DNA from: an uncultured Bacteroidales bacterium
GTDB lineage: Bacteria; Bacteroidota; Bacteroidia; Bacteroidales; UBA932
Assembly: GCA_944323505.1 (NCBI GenBank)
Contig: CALUST010000006.1
Span: forward strand, 1-64,000
Direction: 5' to 3'
Length of the DNA: 64,000 bases
Shown here: positions 51,916-61,441 of the stretch, piece after piece
Position numbering within the stretch: the stretch's first letter is position 1
Layout: every line of letters starts with the position of its first letter
The notes under the pieces: model-generated
What the model saw: only the letters and a program-made list of their open reading frames with translations
The model's database searches: none
What the model was told of the DNA's origin: nothing
Translations under genes and position numbers: made by a program

Positions 51916-52494
51916 ATGGAAGATTTCAATATTGAGAAAGCCGTCGGAGACGACGGCAAATGGGAGACTGTCAGCAGCGAATACCTGTTCAGAAGACCGT
52001 GGCTGACAGTAAGGCATGACCAGGTGAGACTCCCTGACGGGAGAATAAACCCCGAATTCTACGTACTCGAATACCCCGACTGGGTCAATGTGATCGCCGT
52101 CACAGAAGATGGGGAGTTCGTCATGGAACGCCAGTACCGCCATGGGCTTGGCAAGACCTGCTATGAAATCCCTGCCGGAGTCATGGAGAAAGGAGAGACA
52201 CCGCTTGAGGCAGCGCAAAGGGAACTGAAGGAAGAGACCGGATACACCGGAGGCATATGGAAGAAGATAATGACAGTCTCGGGCAACTCAAGCACCACGA
52301 GCAACATCACCCACTGTTTTCTTGCCACAGGGGTCAGGAAAACCTCAGGGCAGCATCTGGACAATACGGAAGACCTCAGGGTCTGTCTGATGACTCCCGA
52401 CCAGGTAAGAATGCTCCTGACAGGGGACAAGATCAGGCAGGCCCTGATGGCCGCCCCGCTATGGAAATACTTCGCGGAAAACAGACTTCTCTAA
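51916..52494 (+). CDS. Nudix hydrolase, ADP-ribose-pyrophosphatase-like
   Basis: A 192-residue hydrolase. The Nudix box is complete, beginning GVMEKGETPLEAAQ and ending RELKEETGY (residues about 92-114), with all Mg2+-binding glutamates. The N-terminal swapped-strand region (YLFRRPWLTVRHDQVRLPDG) and the FVMERQYRHGLGKTCYEIPAG segment before the box resemble NudF/ADP-ribose pyrophosphatases. Cleavage of ADP-ribose or a related dinucleotide would fit the divergent pnuC gene, as both touch NAD turnover, but that is inference. Its last four bases overlap the end of the FKBP gene on the other strand. Confidence 0.88.
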   Translation: MEDFNIEKAVGDDGKWETVSSEYLFRRPWLTVRHDQVRLPDGRINPEFYVLEYPDWVNVIAVTEDGEFVMERQYRHGLGKTCYEIPAGVMEKGETPLEAAQRELKEETGYTGGIWKKIMTVSGNSSTTSNITHCFLATGVRKTSGQHLDNTEDLRVCLMTPDQVRMLLTGDKIRQALMAAPLWKYFAENRLL

Positions 52495-53096
52495 AGTACC
52501 TCCAGAAGTTCAACCGTGAATACGAGCGCACTGTAAGGCGGGATTGCCCCCGGTGCCCCGTGCTCACCGTATCCGAGATTATACGGGATATAAAGTTCCC
52601 ATTTGGAGCCTTCCGGCATCAGCTGCAGGGCCTCAGTCCATCCTGCTATCACCTGATTCACTCCGAAGACGGCAGGCTCTCCCCTGTCGTATGAACTGTC
52701 AAAGCCTTTCCCGTCAGTGAATATGCCACGATAGTGGCATCTCACCTTGTCTTTCGGACCGGGTTTTCTGCCGCTGCCCTCTTTCAGCACCTTGTACTGC
52801 AAACCGCTCGGAAGCACGTTCACACCTTCTTTCCCTGCATTTGCTGCAAGAAAATCCTCTCCTGCCTTCTTCTGGACCGCTCCCTTGGCCGCAGCCTCAG
52901 AACGCTGCTTCGCCTCCAGTTCGGCAAAATACTTGTCAAGCAGGCCGGCAGCCTCTTCAAAAGGGACTTCCGGAACGGCTCCGGTCAGGACTGCCTTGAG
53001 ACCTGCAGTGAAATCTTCGAAAGAGATTTCCTTCACACCTGAGGAAATCATGTTGTGGGCAATGCTCATGCCCAATGCATAACTGTTCTTGTCCAT
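52491..53096 (-). CDS. FKBP-type peptidyl-prolyl cis-trans isomerase (FklB/FkpA-like)
   Basis: A 201-residue two-domain isomerase. The N-terminal helical dimerisation domain spans about 1-95 (SYALGMSIAHNMISSG, then LDKYFAELEAKQRSEAAAK). The FKBP domain spans about 100-201: VLPSGLQYKVLKEGSG, VRCHYRGIFTDGKGFDSSYDRG, VIAGWTEALQLMPEGSKWELYIP and IPPYSALVFTVELL. No signal peptide is visible, so it probably acts in the cytoplasm. It is the last gene of the SLC13-addB-addA-DUF4954 operon, four bases after the DUF4954 gene. Confidence 0.93.
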   Translation of the reverse strand: MDKNSYALGMSIAHNMISSGVKEISFEDFTAGLKAVLTGAVPEVPFEEAAGLLDKYFAELEAKQRSEAAAKGAVQKKAGEDFLAANAGKEGVNVLPSGLQYKVLKEGSGRKPGPKDKVRCHYRGIFTDGKGFDSSYDRGEPAVFGVNQVIAGWTEALQLMPEGSKWELYIPYNLGYGEHGAPGAIPPYSALVFTVELLEVL

Positions 53097-53100
53097 ATTA

Positions 53101-55152
53101 TTATCTGTTGTGCACCAGCGGGGCGAGGCGCGAAAGCAGTTCGTCCCCTAATGCGCGTTTTTTCTCGATATGCTCCAGGACATCGGTCACGAACGGGTTG
53201 GTGTCGAAGTCTCCCCTCACCTGCCCGAAGTCCTGCAGCCTCTCCTCACGGGTGCCGTCTGCCCCGGATGCAGTCATGAAGGAGAGTGAGAATTCCTTTC
53301 TGGCGTCCTCATACACCATCCTGTCCAGCGAAATCACGGCATCCTGCCATGAGCGTACTATACGACACACATCCTCCGCCGTGATTCTCTCCGGTGACAC
53401 CCCGTAGAATTCCTCAATCCTGTCATAGACCCAACGCCATTCATATGAATAGTAATTGGACGCCATCTCTGCGAATGCCTCTGCTATCGCATCCAGAGAA
53501 GAGACACTCCCGGACTCTATGCCGTCCATAAGCCTGTCGACCTCGCTCTTCGGGGCTATCAGCCCTGCAATATCCACCCATTGTCCACCCCCGATGGCAG
53601 TGTCAGGCACAAGCCGCTGCCTTATCTGCACGTCGCTTCCAAAAGTCATCCCCTCAAGCCGCTTTATGATGGAGTTGCCCATGAACTTGCTGATGCCTGT
53701 CTCATAGAATCCCAACCCTTTTACAAGGGATGAACGCCTTATCGACACGCCTTGGTAGGAATATTCTTCAGCCACCGGTCCGCAGACATCCTGAAGTCCG
53801 GCAAGAATCCGCCGTCCCTTGAACATCTTCTGTATGGTGAACGGGCTCAGAAGGTTGAAATTGATGTGGTCATATCGCACGGGGTCCTTTCTTCCGTCCC
53901 TCTTCGGCCATTTCCTGGCATCCCTTATGGTCCCGACGCTTCTGAGGTTGACGCCCGGCATCAGATATGTCCTGCCCTTGTTCTCGATCAGATAGGAAAA
54001 CGGCAAATCAGAAGTATCCGCATGGGTCACATGGCGTCCCATCACAAGAGAGAACGGTCCCACGTGTGCAGGGAAAAGTATATATGAATCAGACGCCGTC
54101 TTGGAGCCTCTGTCAAGTATCCCGTGATGTATAGGGCCGAGCTTGTACATGTGGTTGCTCTGATTGGAGCCTGACCCCGCATTCATGAAAGAGAACATGC
54201 CCGCAATCAGCAGCGTGGACTTGTGATGTGTCACTGTGTACGGTCCTGCGAATATCGCACAGGCCTCTCCATTCTCGCCGTGACAGTTGCTGAAGAAAAG
54301 GGAGTCCGTGGCGGAATAGCCCCTGCCAAGATGACATGCCTGCCCGACAAAACACCTCAGCAGGTTGGCCCCGTCATCGACAACAGAGCCTGACGATATG
54401 ATGAAATCCCTGCATGTCACACTGTTGCCTATATATACAGGGGCAGAGGAGTTGCTGCATACAGTGCCGTTGTCCAGTACGTCGCAGCCTTGCATGTCCG
54501 CACAGTCGCCTATACGTACATTCCTGATGGTGCCGACATTCAATATCATGACATCCGAGCCGATACTGCCTGTATCCGATGTTCTCTTCCCTGTCCATTC
54601 CTTTACTATCGCATTCATCGACGCCGTCAGCCCCGGTCTGTGCCTGTAAAGAGTCATCATATACGCCTCATGGGCTGAAAGCCCCTCATGGATAGGGACT
54701 TCCCTCCCTCCTGTCTCATTGAGGACGCTCACTTCCACCCCGTTGCCGAAAGAAGTCTCCCCGTCCACATATATCAGCCCCACATTCTTGATGTAAGTAT
54801 GGCTTCCTATCTCATAGTTGGCGATATAGTTATGTACGTTCTCTATACATGAGTCATCCCCCACGGACACATTATGCAGGGTTGCATAACGCACCCCGGC
54901 CTTCTTGACGATGCCTCCGGGAAGCGTGAAACGGCCCTCGAAATTGCCGAGACGGACTATGCCGGAGAACCTGCACTGGAAGACCCTCTTCGGATTGAAC
55001 CCGTCTTTCACCCATACCGCCGACCAGTCGTCGGCTATACAGGAATTGGACTCCAGAAAAGCAGTCTCCTCTGCCGTAAGATGTCTGTACGGAGCCTCCG
55101 GCTCATTAAATACAGTCGCCTGAGGCGGAATCATATCTTTTGCCATTGTCAT
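53101..55152 (-). CDS. DUF4954 family protein, left-handed beta-helix fold
   Basis: A 683-residue cytoplasmic protein with a central hexapeptide-repeat region (about residues 80-330). It has LHNVSVGDDSCIENVHNYIANYEIG-like turns, VMILNVGTIRNVRIGDCADMQG and VYIGNSVTCRDFIISSGSVV. A conserved HHKSTLLIAGMFSF segment follows near 312. The last 300 residues are helical. Such left-handed beta helices occur in sugar-nucleotide transferases and acetyltransferases, but DUF4954 has no assigned reaction and I see no nucleotide-binding P-loop. The ATG at 55152 shares one base with the stop of the addA-like gene (TGATG), an unexpected coupling to DNA repair. Confidence 0.85.
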   Translation of the reverse strand: MTMAKDMIPPQATVFNEPEAPYRHLTAEETAFLESNSCIADDWSAVWVKDGFNPKRVFQCRFSGIVRLGNFEGRFTLPGGIVKKAGVRYATLHNVSVGDDSCIENVHNYIANYEIGSHTYIKNVGLIYVDGETSFGNGVEVSVLNETGGREVPIHEGLSAHEAYMMTLYRHRPGLTASMNAIVKEWTGKRTSDTGSIGSDVMILNVGTIRNVRIGDCADMQGCDVLDNGTVCSNSSAPVYIGNSVTCRDFIISSGSVVDDGANLLRCFVGQACHLGRGYSATDSLFFSNCHGENGEACAIFAGPYTVTHHKSTLLIAGMFSFMNAGSGSNQSNHMYKLGPIHHGILDRGSKTASDSYILFPAHVGPFSLVMGRHVTHADTSDLPFSYLIENKGRTYLMPGVNLRSVGTIRDARKWPKRDGRKDPVRYDHINFNLLSPFTIQKMFKGRRILAGLQDVCGPVAEEYSYQGVSIRRSSLVKGLGFYETGISKFMGNSIIKRLEGMTFGSDVQIRQRLVPDTAIGGGQWVDIAGLIAPKSEVDRLMDGIESGSVSSLDAIAEAFAEMASNYYSYEWRWVYDRIEEFYGVSPERITAEDVCRIVRSWQDAVISLDRMVYEDARKEFSLSFMTASGADGTREERLQDFGQVRGDFDTNPFVTDVLEHIEKKRALGDELLSRLAPLVHNR

Positions 55153-58100
55153 CAGTCATTTGTCTTTCCGCAAAAAACAATCTCGTCATCCGGGACATAC
55201 CAGACAGCGGCTTCCACATCCCGGTATCCCATTTTCCTGTATATCGAGGCATAGCCTGCCACCTGCCTGAGATACCGTCTGTCTGAGGCGTCATCCCGCT
55301 TGCCGAACTTGTAGTCGACTATCGTCACCTTTCCGTCAGGATGCTCAATCACCCTGTCGGGACGGAATATGCTGCCGTCGTCATCGATGATGTCGGCCTC
55401 TCTCCTGACAATCGCGCCCTCATCTTCCGAAGGGAACCATCCTCTCCCGGCAGCAGCCGACACCCGTTCTTCAAGCATGGAGGCAGCCTCTTCTGCCTCT
55501 GCATCGTCCATATCCCCGGACAATACGGATGCCTTGACGGCATCCGGCAGATCATCCGGACATTCCACCCTCGAAAGTATCTCATGGAGAACTATTCCTC
55601 TCAGCCTGTCCGATGCCCGCGTCCCTGTCCTGCCGTCATCCGCGAAGAAATCTGAGGAATCCCTGCTGAACACCAGCCTTGGTCTGGCAGGCTCCCCATC
55701 CGCTCCGCCATCGGGATTGAGAGGCCATGACGGATATCCAGACTTCATGGTCATGACCGATTCCTTCTTCCTGTCGCCCGCAGCCACATCTTCAGGAAGG
55801 ATCCCAACGGTGGAATAGACAAGGGTGCCGTCTTCCGCCACGGATGACGTAAAACCCGGAAAAGCAGGCAGCCCGTCTGCATCAGGCGACCCGAACCCCG
55901 GCACATCCAGATATTCTGCCGCCGCCTCATGCATCCCCGAGACATTCTCGGCAAACAGGTATAGCAATTGTGAGAACCCTGTCACCTTGTCCGGCATGTT
56001 CTCCCTGAACGTCTCCGAAGGGCACTCTGCAATCAGATACATTCCTTTCACCGCCCTTGTGAACGCGACATACACAGTATTGATATTGTCCACATACTGC
56101 ATCTTCATCTCCTGCGTGTAGTCATCCTCAAAGAATGTCATGCGGCTTTTCGATGAGAGCATCACATCGTACAGACCTTCCGAGGCACCCTCAAGAGAGG
56201 TACCAGCCAGTTCCGGCCTGCACCAGCGGCTTCCGGGCTTATACAGGTTGACAGTCTCTATATACGGGAATATCACATATTTGAAATCAAGCCCTTTTGA
56301 TTTGTGTATAGTCATTATCCTCAACGAGTTGCCCGCATCCGGCGAACTGACCGACGGTTTGGCGTCAGCCCAGTGTGCAAGGAAGTCATGCAGGCTGTTG
56401 CCCTCGGATGACACATATTCCTGCACCTCATCCATAAACGACTGGATATAAAGAGACTCCTTCTCAAACAATTCCCTGTCAACATCCCTCAGGCTCCTCA
56501 GGAGCGACTCGCACAAGTCGACAAGAGAACGGCTTCCGGAAGGGATTTCTATGTCAAGCGACGATGCCATATAGCCGTTCACCGTGTCGGCCGGATTGTC
56601 TGCATAGGAAAGGAGGGACTGGAGTCTCCTGACAGTAAGCGAGGACTTGACTTTCAAGGCTTCATCAGTGATTACAGGGACGCCGTTCTCTATCAGATAC
56701 GAGGCGATACCGATTCCTGACGCATTGTTTCTCACCAGTACCGCCATCTCCCCGTAATCGACTCCTTTCGCCCTGAGTTCATTTATGGTCTCAAGAACCT
56801 TAGCCTGTTCAAGAGCCGCGTCACAGAACATCATCCTCACCTCCCCGTCTCCTCTCGGAGATGATGGCATCTTCTGACGCACATCCGAATAGATTGCCGA
56901 TATGCTGCGGCCGGAACTCTCTCCGAACTGCCTGTCAAGAAAGGTCGCAGCCACAGGGAAGAACCCGTTGTTGAATGCGACTATATTCCTGAAACTCCTG
57001 TAATTGACATCCAGAGTCCTCTCGTCCGTCCTGACGAACTCCTCTTTCACCTCGGAGTCGAGAAGATTCCAGTCAGAACCCCTCCATCGGTAGATGCTCT
57101 GCTTGACATCCCCGACAATCAGATTCTCATACCCCTGCGACTCGCTGTTCATAAGGAGAGGCCGGAAATTGTCCCACTGTATCCTGGAAGTGTCCTGGAA
57201 CTCGTCAAGAAGGAAATTCTCATACCTCACCCCCGTCTTCTCGTATACGAACGGGGCATCGGAGCCGTCGATTATGTCTTTCAGGATGGTATTGGAGTCG
57301 TCAATGCTCAGGACATTCTTCTCTTTCATCAGGGCATTGAACTCCCTGTAGAGATCTGCAGCGACACCCAGGGAATATAACTGGTCCTTCAGGACAAGTG
57401 CCGTCCGGTACGCCCTGAACCGTGTCCCGAACAATGAGCAGAACTCTTCGAGCGGTCCGCAGATAAGCGGATGCACCAGTCCAAGGCAGTCTTTGGCACT
57501 TGATTTCGAAAACCATTTCTCGGGATCGGCTGCTCTGGACATGAATGTGTCCGACGGGGTCTCCAGCGGTTTCCCGCGCTTCGGCGCACTATAGCCGTAA
57601 AGAGCCGTCATGAAATTCCTGAAAAACTGCTCCGGTCTCACTCCGGCTTCTCTCAGGAGGTCGAGCACCCTGTCTGCGGCCGTCTTCGCATCATTCTCAA
57701 AATCCCTTACAGTCTTGTTGCAGGCTGCGCGTATCTTTGAAAGATTCTCCTTGGAATATATCCTGGACTCATCAATGCCTGTCCTCTCTGCCAAAGCCCT
57801 GTACTCATCTGACTTCAGCCTCCGCGCCATAGGCACGAGAGAGGCCTCAAGGCTGTATTTCCCTTTCTGTTCAATCTGGTCCATCACGCTGTCAGTGAGC
57901 CACTCCAGGAGAGAGGAATCCTTTTCTGTAATGGAATCAAGCACCCTGTCGACGCTTTCCGCCACCAGCGAATCCTTGTCAAGCTCCACCTTGTAGGATG
58001 CGAACTGTCCAATCTCCCTTGAAAACGCCTTGAGCGTCTGCTGGAAGAACCTGTCTATCGTGCTCACTCCGAATGCACTGTAGTCATGGAGAATATTGCA

Positions 58101-58448
58101 GAGCATATCCATGGCACTTTCCGCCAGGGACTCAGGCGTTATCTCACGCCCCGGCTTCCCGGGCAGTTCCGTTATCAGATCCTCTCCTTCAACCCCTACC
58201 GGTCTGCCGTCAGCATCATATTCAGGGATGAAATACCTTATATAACCGGAATTCAACGGCTCGGTGGCAAGGACAAACAGTTCTTTCATTATCCTTGTCT
58301 TCATCTCGTCAGTGGCCTTGTTGGTAAATGTCACCGCAAGGATATGACGATAGGCATACCTGTCTTTCTTTCTGAAAAGCAGGGTGATATATTTCCTTGC
58401 AAGGTTGAATGTCTTGCCCGAGCCTGCCGAGGCCTTCACAATCTCCAT
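55152..58448 (-). CDS. addA: AddA/RecB-type UvrD helicase with C-terminal PD-(D/E)XK nuclease
   Basis: A 1,098-residue helicase-nuclease subunit for double-strand-break end resection. Superfamily 1 motifs are complete: Walker A KASAGSGKTFNLARKY at residue 5, VTFTNKATDEM, motif II LLDEFQDTSRIQW near 413, IVGDVKQSIYRWRGSD, motif IV NYRSFRNIVAFN, motif V MTIHKSKGLDFKYVIFP near 715 and motif VI VYVAFTRAVKGMYL. The nuclease motif near the C-terminus is RPDRVIEHPDGKVTIVDYKFG, with the catalytic D and K. It lies 36 bases after the addB-like gene. The pair is the Bacteroidota counterpart of AddAB/RexAB. Confidence 0.92.
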   Translation of the reverse strand: MEIVKASAGSGKTFNLARKYITLLFRKKDRYAYRHILAVTFTNKATDEMKTRIMKELFVLATEPLNSGYIRYFIPEYDADGRPVGVEGEDLITELPGKPGREITPESLAESAMDMLCNILHDYSAFGVSTIDRFFQQTLKAFSREIGQFASYKVELDKDSLVAESVDRVLDSITEKDSSLLEWLTDSVMDQIEQKGKYSLEASLVPMARRLKSDEYRALAERTGIDESRIYSKENLSKIRAACNKTVRDFENDAKTAADRVLDLLREAGVRPEQFFRNFMTALYGYSAPKRGKPLETPSDTFMSRAADPEKWFSKSSAKDCLGLVHPLICGPLEEFCSLFGTRFRAYRTALVLKDQLYSLGVAADLYREFNALMKEKNVLSIDDSNTILKDIIDGSDAPFVYEKTGVRYENFLLDEFQDTSRIQWDNFRPLLMNSESQGYENLIVGDVKQSIYRWRGSDWNLLDSEVKEEFVRTDERTLDVNYRSFRNIVAFNNGFFPVAATFLDRQFGESSGRSISAIYSDVRQKMPSSPRGDGEVRMMFCDAALEQAKVLETINELRAKGVDYGEMAVLVRNNASGIGIASYLIENGVPVITDEALKVKSSLTVRRLQSLLSYADNPADTVNGYMASSLDIEIPSGSRSLVDLCESLLRSLRDVDRELFEKESLYIQSFMDEVQEYVSSEGNSLHDFLAHWADAKPSVSSPDAGNSLRIMTIHKSKGLDFKYVIFPYIETVNLYKPGSRWCRPELAGTSLEGASEGLYDVMLSSKSRMTFFEDDYTQEMKMQYVDNINTVYVAFTRAVKGMYLIAECPSETFRENMPDKVTGFSQLLYLFAENVSGMHEAAAEYLDVPGFGSPDADGLPAFPGFTSSVAEDGTLVYSTVGILPEDVAAGDRKKESVMTMKSGYPSWPLNPDGGADGEPARPRLVFSRDSSDFFADDGRTGTRASDRLRGIVLHEILSRVECPDDLPDAVKASVLSGDMDDAEAEEAASMLEERVSAAAGRGWFPSEDEGAIVRREADIIDDDGSIFRPDRVIEHPDGKVTIVDYKFGKRDDASDRRYLRQVAGYASIYRKMGYRDVEAAVWYVPDDEIVFCGKTND

Positions 58449-58484
58449 ATCTGAGGTGTTTTGTATTATTCCTGTTGGTCATTT

Positions 58485-61433
58485 TCAGCGGCCGCAGATT
58501 GACTTGAAATCGCAATATCTGCAGGCATCCCTGTCATCCGTCCGGCGGAAAGGCACGGATACATCGCCTATCTCGTCAAGCAATTCCCCTGTCTTCTCTT
58601 TCATCATTGACATGAACGACTGCCCGACCTCCACACTTGCAGGCGGCTCACCGAAAATCCTCACTGTCGAATAGACAGAGTCCAGCAGCCTCCTGCCGTT
58701 TATCATATTGTTGCTCTCAAGCAACAGATCATATATGAACAATTGCAGCGCGATTTTCGGCCTGTCCTTGTAAAGATTGTCCCCGAACAGATTCTCTGCA
58801 ATCCTTTCCGCACCCGCATCTGACACATTCATCTCCTCATCGCTGACCTTCCCCGTCTTATAGTCCACCACCCTTATCTCATCCCCGGAGAAACTGTCAA
58901 TCCTGTCCACGATGCCCTTGATGCGGAAGCCGTTGAATGTGCACTTGAGCCTCTCCTCGAGCCCGAGTATGCTGAACGAAGACATCTTCCTCGACTGCAG
59001 TTCCTCCAGATCCCTCTCAACCGTCTTCAGCACATACCTCACTATCACATCCTCAATCACCAGATTGCGGCCCTCGACATCGTTGGAATGCAAGGACTCC
59101 ATGACCAGGCTTCTCACCTTTGCCTTTATCTCCGGAGCCCGTTTCAGCCACCCCATCAGATACTCTTCCGTCACCGTCAATGTCTTCCTGCCCATAAGGC
59201 AAGACTCAGGCAAGGCTCCTGGCCGCATAGCCTCCTCTCCCGAATACAGGGACTGCATCGTCAAATGGAACACATTCCCTATCATGGAGGCGTCCAATGA
59301 CTCGGCCACCTCATCTTCCGCCCTCAGCCGCTTCACCACCTGATAATAGAACTTCACAGGGCAGGCCAGATAACTCTGCAGTGCAGTGGCTGAAAGATCG
59401 CGGGACCTTATCGTCTCCACATCCCCGACAGTCTTCACGATAGTATCGTCGTCAGTCCCGGTCATCACAGGGGTATCTGCCACATACCTCTTCAGCGGCA
59501 GCCTGAAATGATACTCCAGCTGCCTGATATATCTGCTTTCCTCTCCGGAACGGATACCTTCCGTGCGTGAATCATAGAGCATCCACACATTCTCCGCCCT
59601 CGTGATCATCCTGTAGAAATAATATGCCCATACGGCATCCTGATACTCGTATGTGGGAAGTCCGAAACCTTTCCTCAACTCAGGAGGGATGAATGATGAA
59701 CTTACACTCCTCCTCGGGAACACTCCCTCGTTGGCCGAGAGTATCACCAGATTGCGGAAATCCAACGCCCTGGTCTCCAGCGGCCCCATAATCTGAAGCC
59801 CCTTGAGCGGCTCACCCTTGAAAGGGACAGACACCCCGGCAAGAAGCCTCTCCAGTATCCTTATGTAAGTCACCGGCTGCACCTCAGGCGCTATCTGTCT
59901 CAGCCGGTTGACGCATCTGTAATATTCCTTGGCGCAATCCGTCTCCAGCACCATGTCGGCATCCCCGCCAAAACCGGCTGCCAGACGGCTTGCAATCTCC
60001 ATCAGATAAGTCCCGAGAGCCTCCAGGACATCCCTGTCTGCCGACTTAGGCTCCTTTACGACAGGCCTGAACACCAGACCGAGCAGACCGTCCGACCTCA
60101 GATCCGCTTCGGGCACATACAGTTTTGCGGCAGCCTTCACATTCCTGACAATCTCCCTCTCCTCCGGACTCATCACCTTCCTCAGTATGCCGTTTGACAG
60201 GACAGACCATACCTGCCTGTGATAGAAACTCCATCCGTCACCGCGCTGACGCAAATGAAGCTGCATCCGGGCAATCACTGACATCAGGCTGTAGAAGTCA
60301 CTCCCGGTTATCGGATAGCCCATCGTCACATTGATTTCAGCAATATCAGGAGGAACAGTGTTCAGAAGCGGCATCAGCAGCGTCTCATCCGGCAGCACGA
60401 CGGCACAATCCGCACCCGAAAGGCTTCCCACCTTTGAAAGGTCCCCACCAGCCTGATCCGAAGCGATATATTCCAGGACAGACGGGATCTGTTTCACCTG
60501 CCCTGTCGCCGAAGGGACACTTATCACACGTATGTCAGGCGCATCCACCCCATCAGGATCCCAGTCATACTTCTGGGGGAACTCCCTGACATTCTCCTCC
60601 ATGAAGAAAGACGACTTGTTCAGCCTATCCTTTATCATACGCCCCGAATAGTCCCAGCAGAACTCCGCCAGTCCCATATCCCTCATCTTCCTCAACACAG
60701 TCTTCTCACACTCGTTCAAGGCATTCAGCCCCACAAAGACAAACTTGTCCGTGCCACGGAAGTTCCTGCCGGACAGCAGGCTGTCCGTATTGTCTCCATG
60801 TCCGCCGACAGTCTCCGCGACAGTTCGGTACACCATCCCTTCATAAGCCATTCCTTTTGACATGAGCCTTTCCCTGTACGACGTGTACAACGGATAGAGG
60901 ATGTTCCATATCATCAGAAACCTGTCCTTCACATCATGGGCATCGGGAGAGGTACCGACACGCCCTGCCCTGTCCCTGAAATGACCGGCAAAACTCTCGA
61001 CAGCCTTCCGCTGCCGCTCGGAAAGATATTCATAATTGTCCTGCAGGGACTTTATATCCGACACATTCGTGAACAGCTGTTTCGGGTCGGCAAGATACTT
61101 GTCGGCATCGTTGAAGTCCCCGAGGATGATGTCTCCCCAGAAAATGAACTCATCAAGGGATTCGGCCTTGGGGTTCAGACTGCGGTAACACTCATAGAGT
61201 TCCAGCAGCAGGGTCACCCTGTCTGTCACATTCCCGTCATACAGTCTGCAGAAAAAATCATTCATGGTGACCATGGCAGGCGCCATCACCGGCCTTGCCG
61301 CCATACGGGCAATATCCGACAGGTATTTTCTGAAAAACACCATAGAACGCCTGTTCGGGAAGACCAGGCACTTCCTGTCTAAGCCGCCTTCGTCAAAATA
61401 TCTCCCCGCGACCTGTCTGAGAAAAGGAACCAT
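58485..61433 (-). CDS. addB: AddB/RexB-type nuclease with iron-sulfur cluster motif
   Basis: A 982-residue partner of the AddA-like helicase. The N-terminus has CLVFPNRRSMVFFRKYL where Bacillus AddB has a Walker A loop, so ATP binding is absent as in RexB. An inactive helicase fold fills the middle (for example VILSANEGVFPRRSVSSSF near 595). The C-terminal nuclease has GIVDRIDSFSGDEIRVVDYKTGK with the catalytic D and K. A [4Fe-4S] cysteine set is split around it: one cysteine in SYLACPVKFYYQV and three in ACRYCDFKSICG at the end. It would hold the DNA end and cut one strand. It is eight bases after the SLC13 gene. Confidence 0.9.
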   Translation of the reverse strand: MVPFLRQVAGRYFDEGGLDRKCLVFPNRRSMVFFRKYLSDIARMAARPVMAPAMVTMNDFFCRLYDGNVTDRVTLLLELYECYRSLNPKAESLDEFIFWGDIILGDFNDADKYLADPKQLFTNVSDIKSLQDNYEYLSERQRKAVESFAGHFRDRAGRVGTSPDAHDVKDRFLMIWNILYPLYTSYRERLMSKGMAYEGMVYRTVAETVGGHGDNTDSLLSGRNFRGTDKFVFVGLNALNECEKTVLRKMRDMGLAEFCWDYSGRMIKDRLNKSSFFMEENVREFPQKYDWDPDGVDAPDIRVISVPSATGQVKQIPSVLEYIASDQAGGDLSKVGSLSGADCAVVLPDETLLMPLLNTVPPDIAEINVTMGYPITGSDFYSLMSVIARMQLHLRQRGDGWSFYHRQVWSVLSNGILRKVMSPEEREIVRNVKAAAKLYVPEADLRSDGLLGLVFRPVVKEPKSADRDVLEALGTYLMEIASRLAAGFGGDADMVLETDCAKEYYRCVNRLRQIAPEVQPVTYIRILERLLAGVSVPFKGEPLKGLQIMGPLETRALDFRNLVILSANEGVFPRRSVSSSFIPPELRKGFGLPTYEYQDAVWAYYFYRMITRAENVWMLYDSRTEGIRSGEESRYIRQLEYHFRLPLKRYVADTPVMTGTDDDTIVKTVGDVETIRSRDLSATALQSYLACPVKFYYQVVKRLRAEDEVAESLDASMIGNVFHLTMQSLYSGEEAMRPGALPESCLMGRKTLTVTEEYLMGWLKRAPEIKAKVRSLVMESLHSNDVEGRNLVIEDVIVRYVLKTVERDLEELQSRKMSSFSILGLEERLKCTFNGFRIKGIVDRIDSFSGDEIRVVDYKTGKVSDEEMNVSDAGAERIAENLFGDNLYKDRPKIALQLFIYDLLLESNNMINGRRLLDSVYSTVRIFGEPPASVEVGQSFMSMMKEKTGELLDEIGDVSVPFRRTDDRDACRYCDFKSICGR

Positions 61434-61441
61434 ACTATAAA

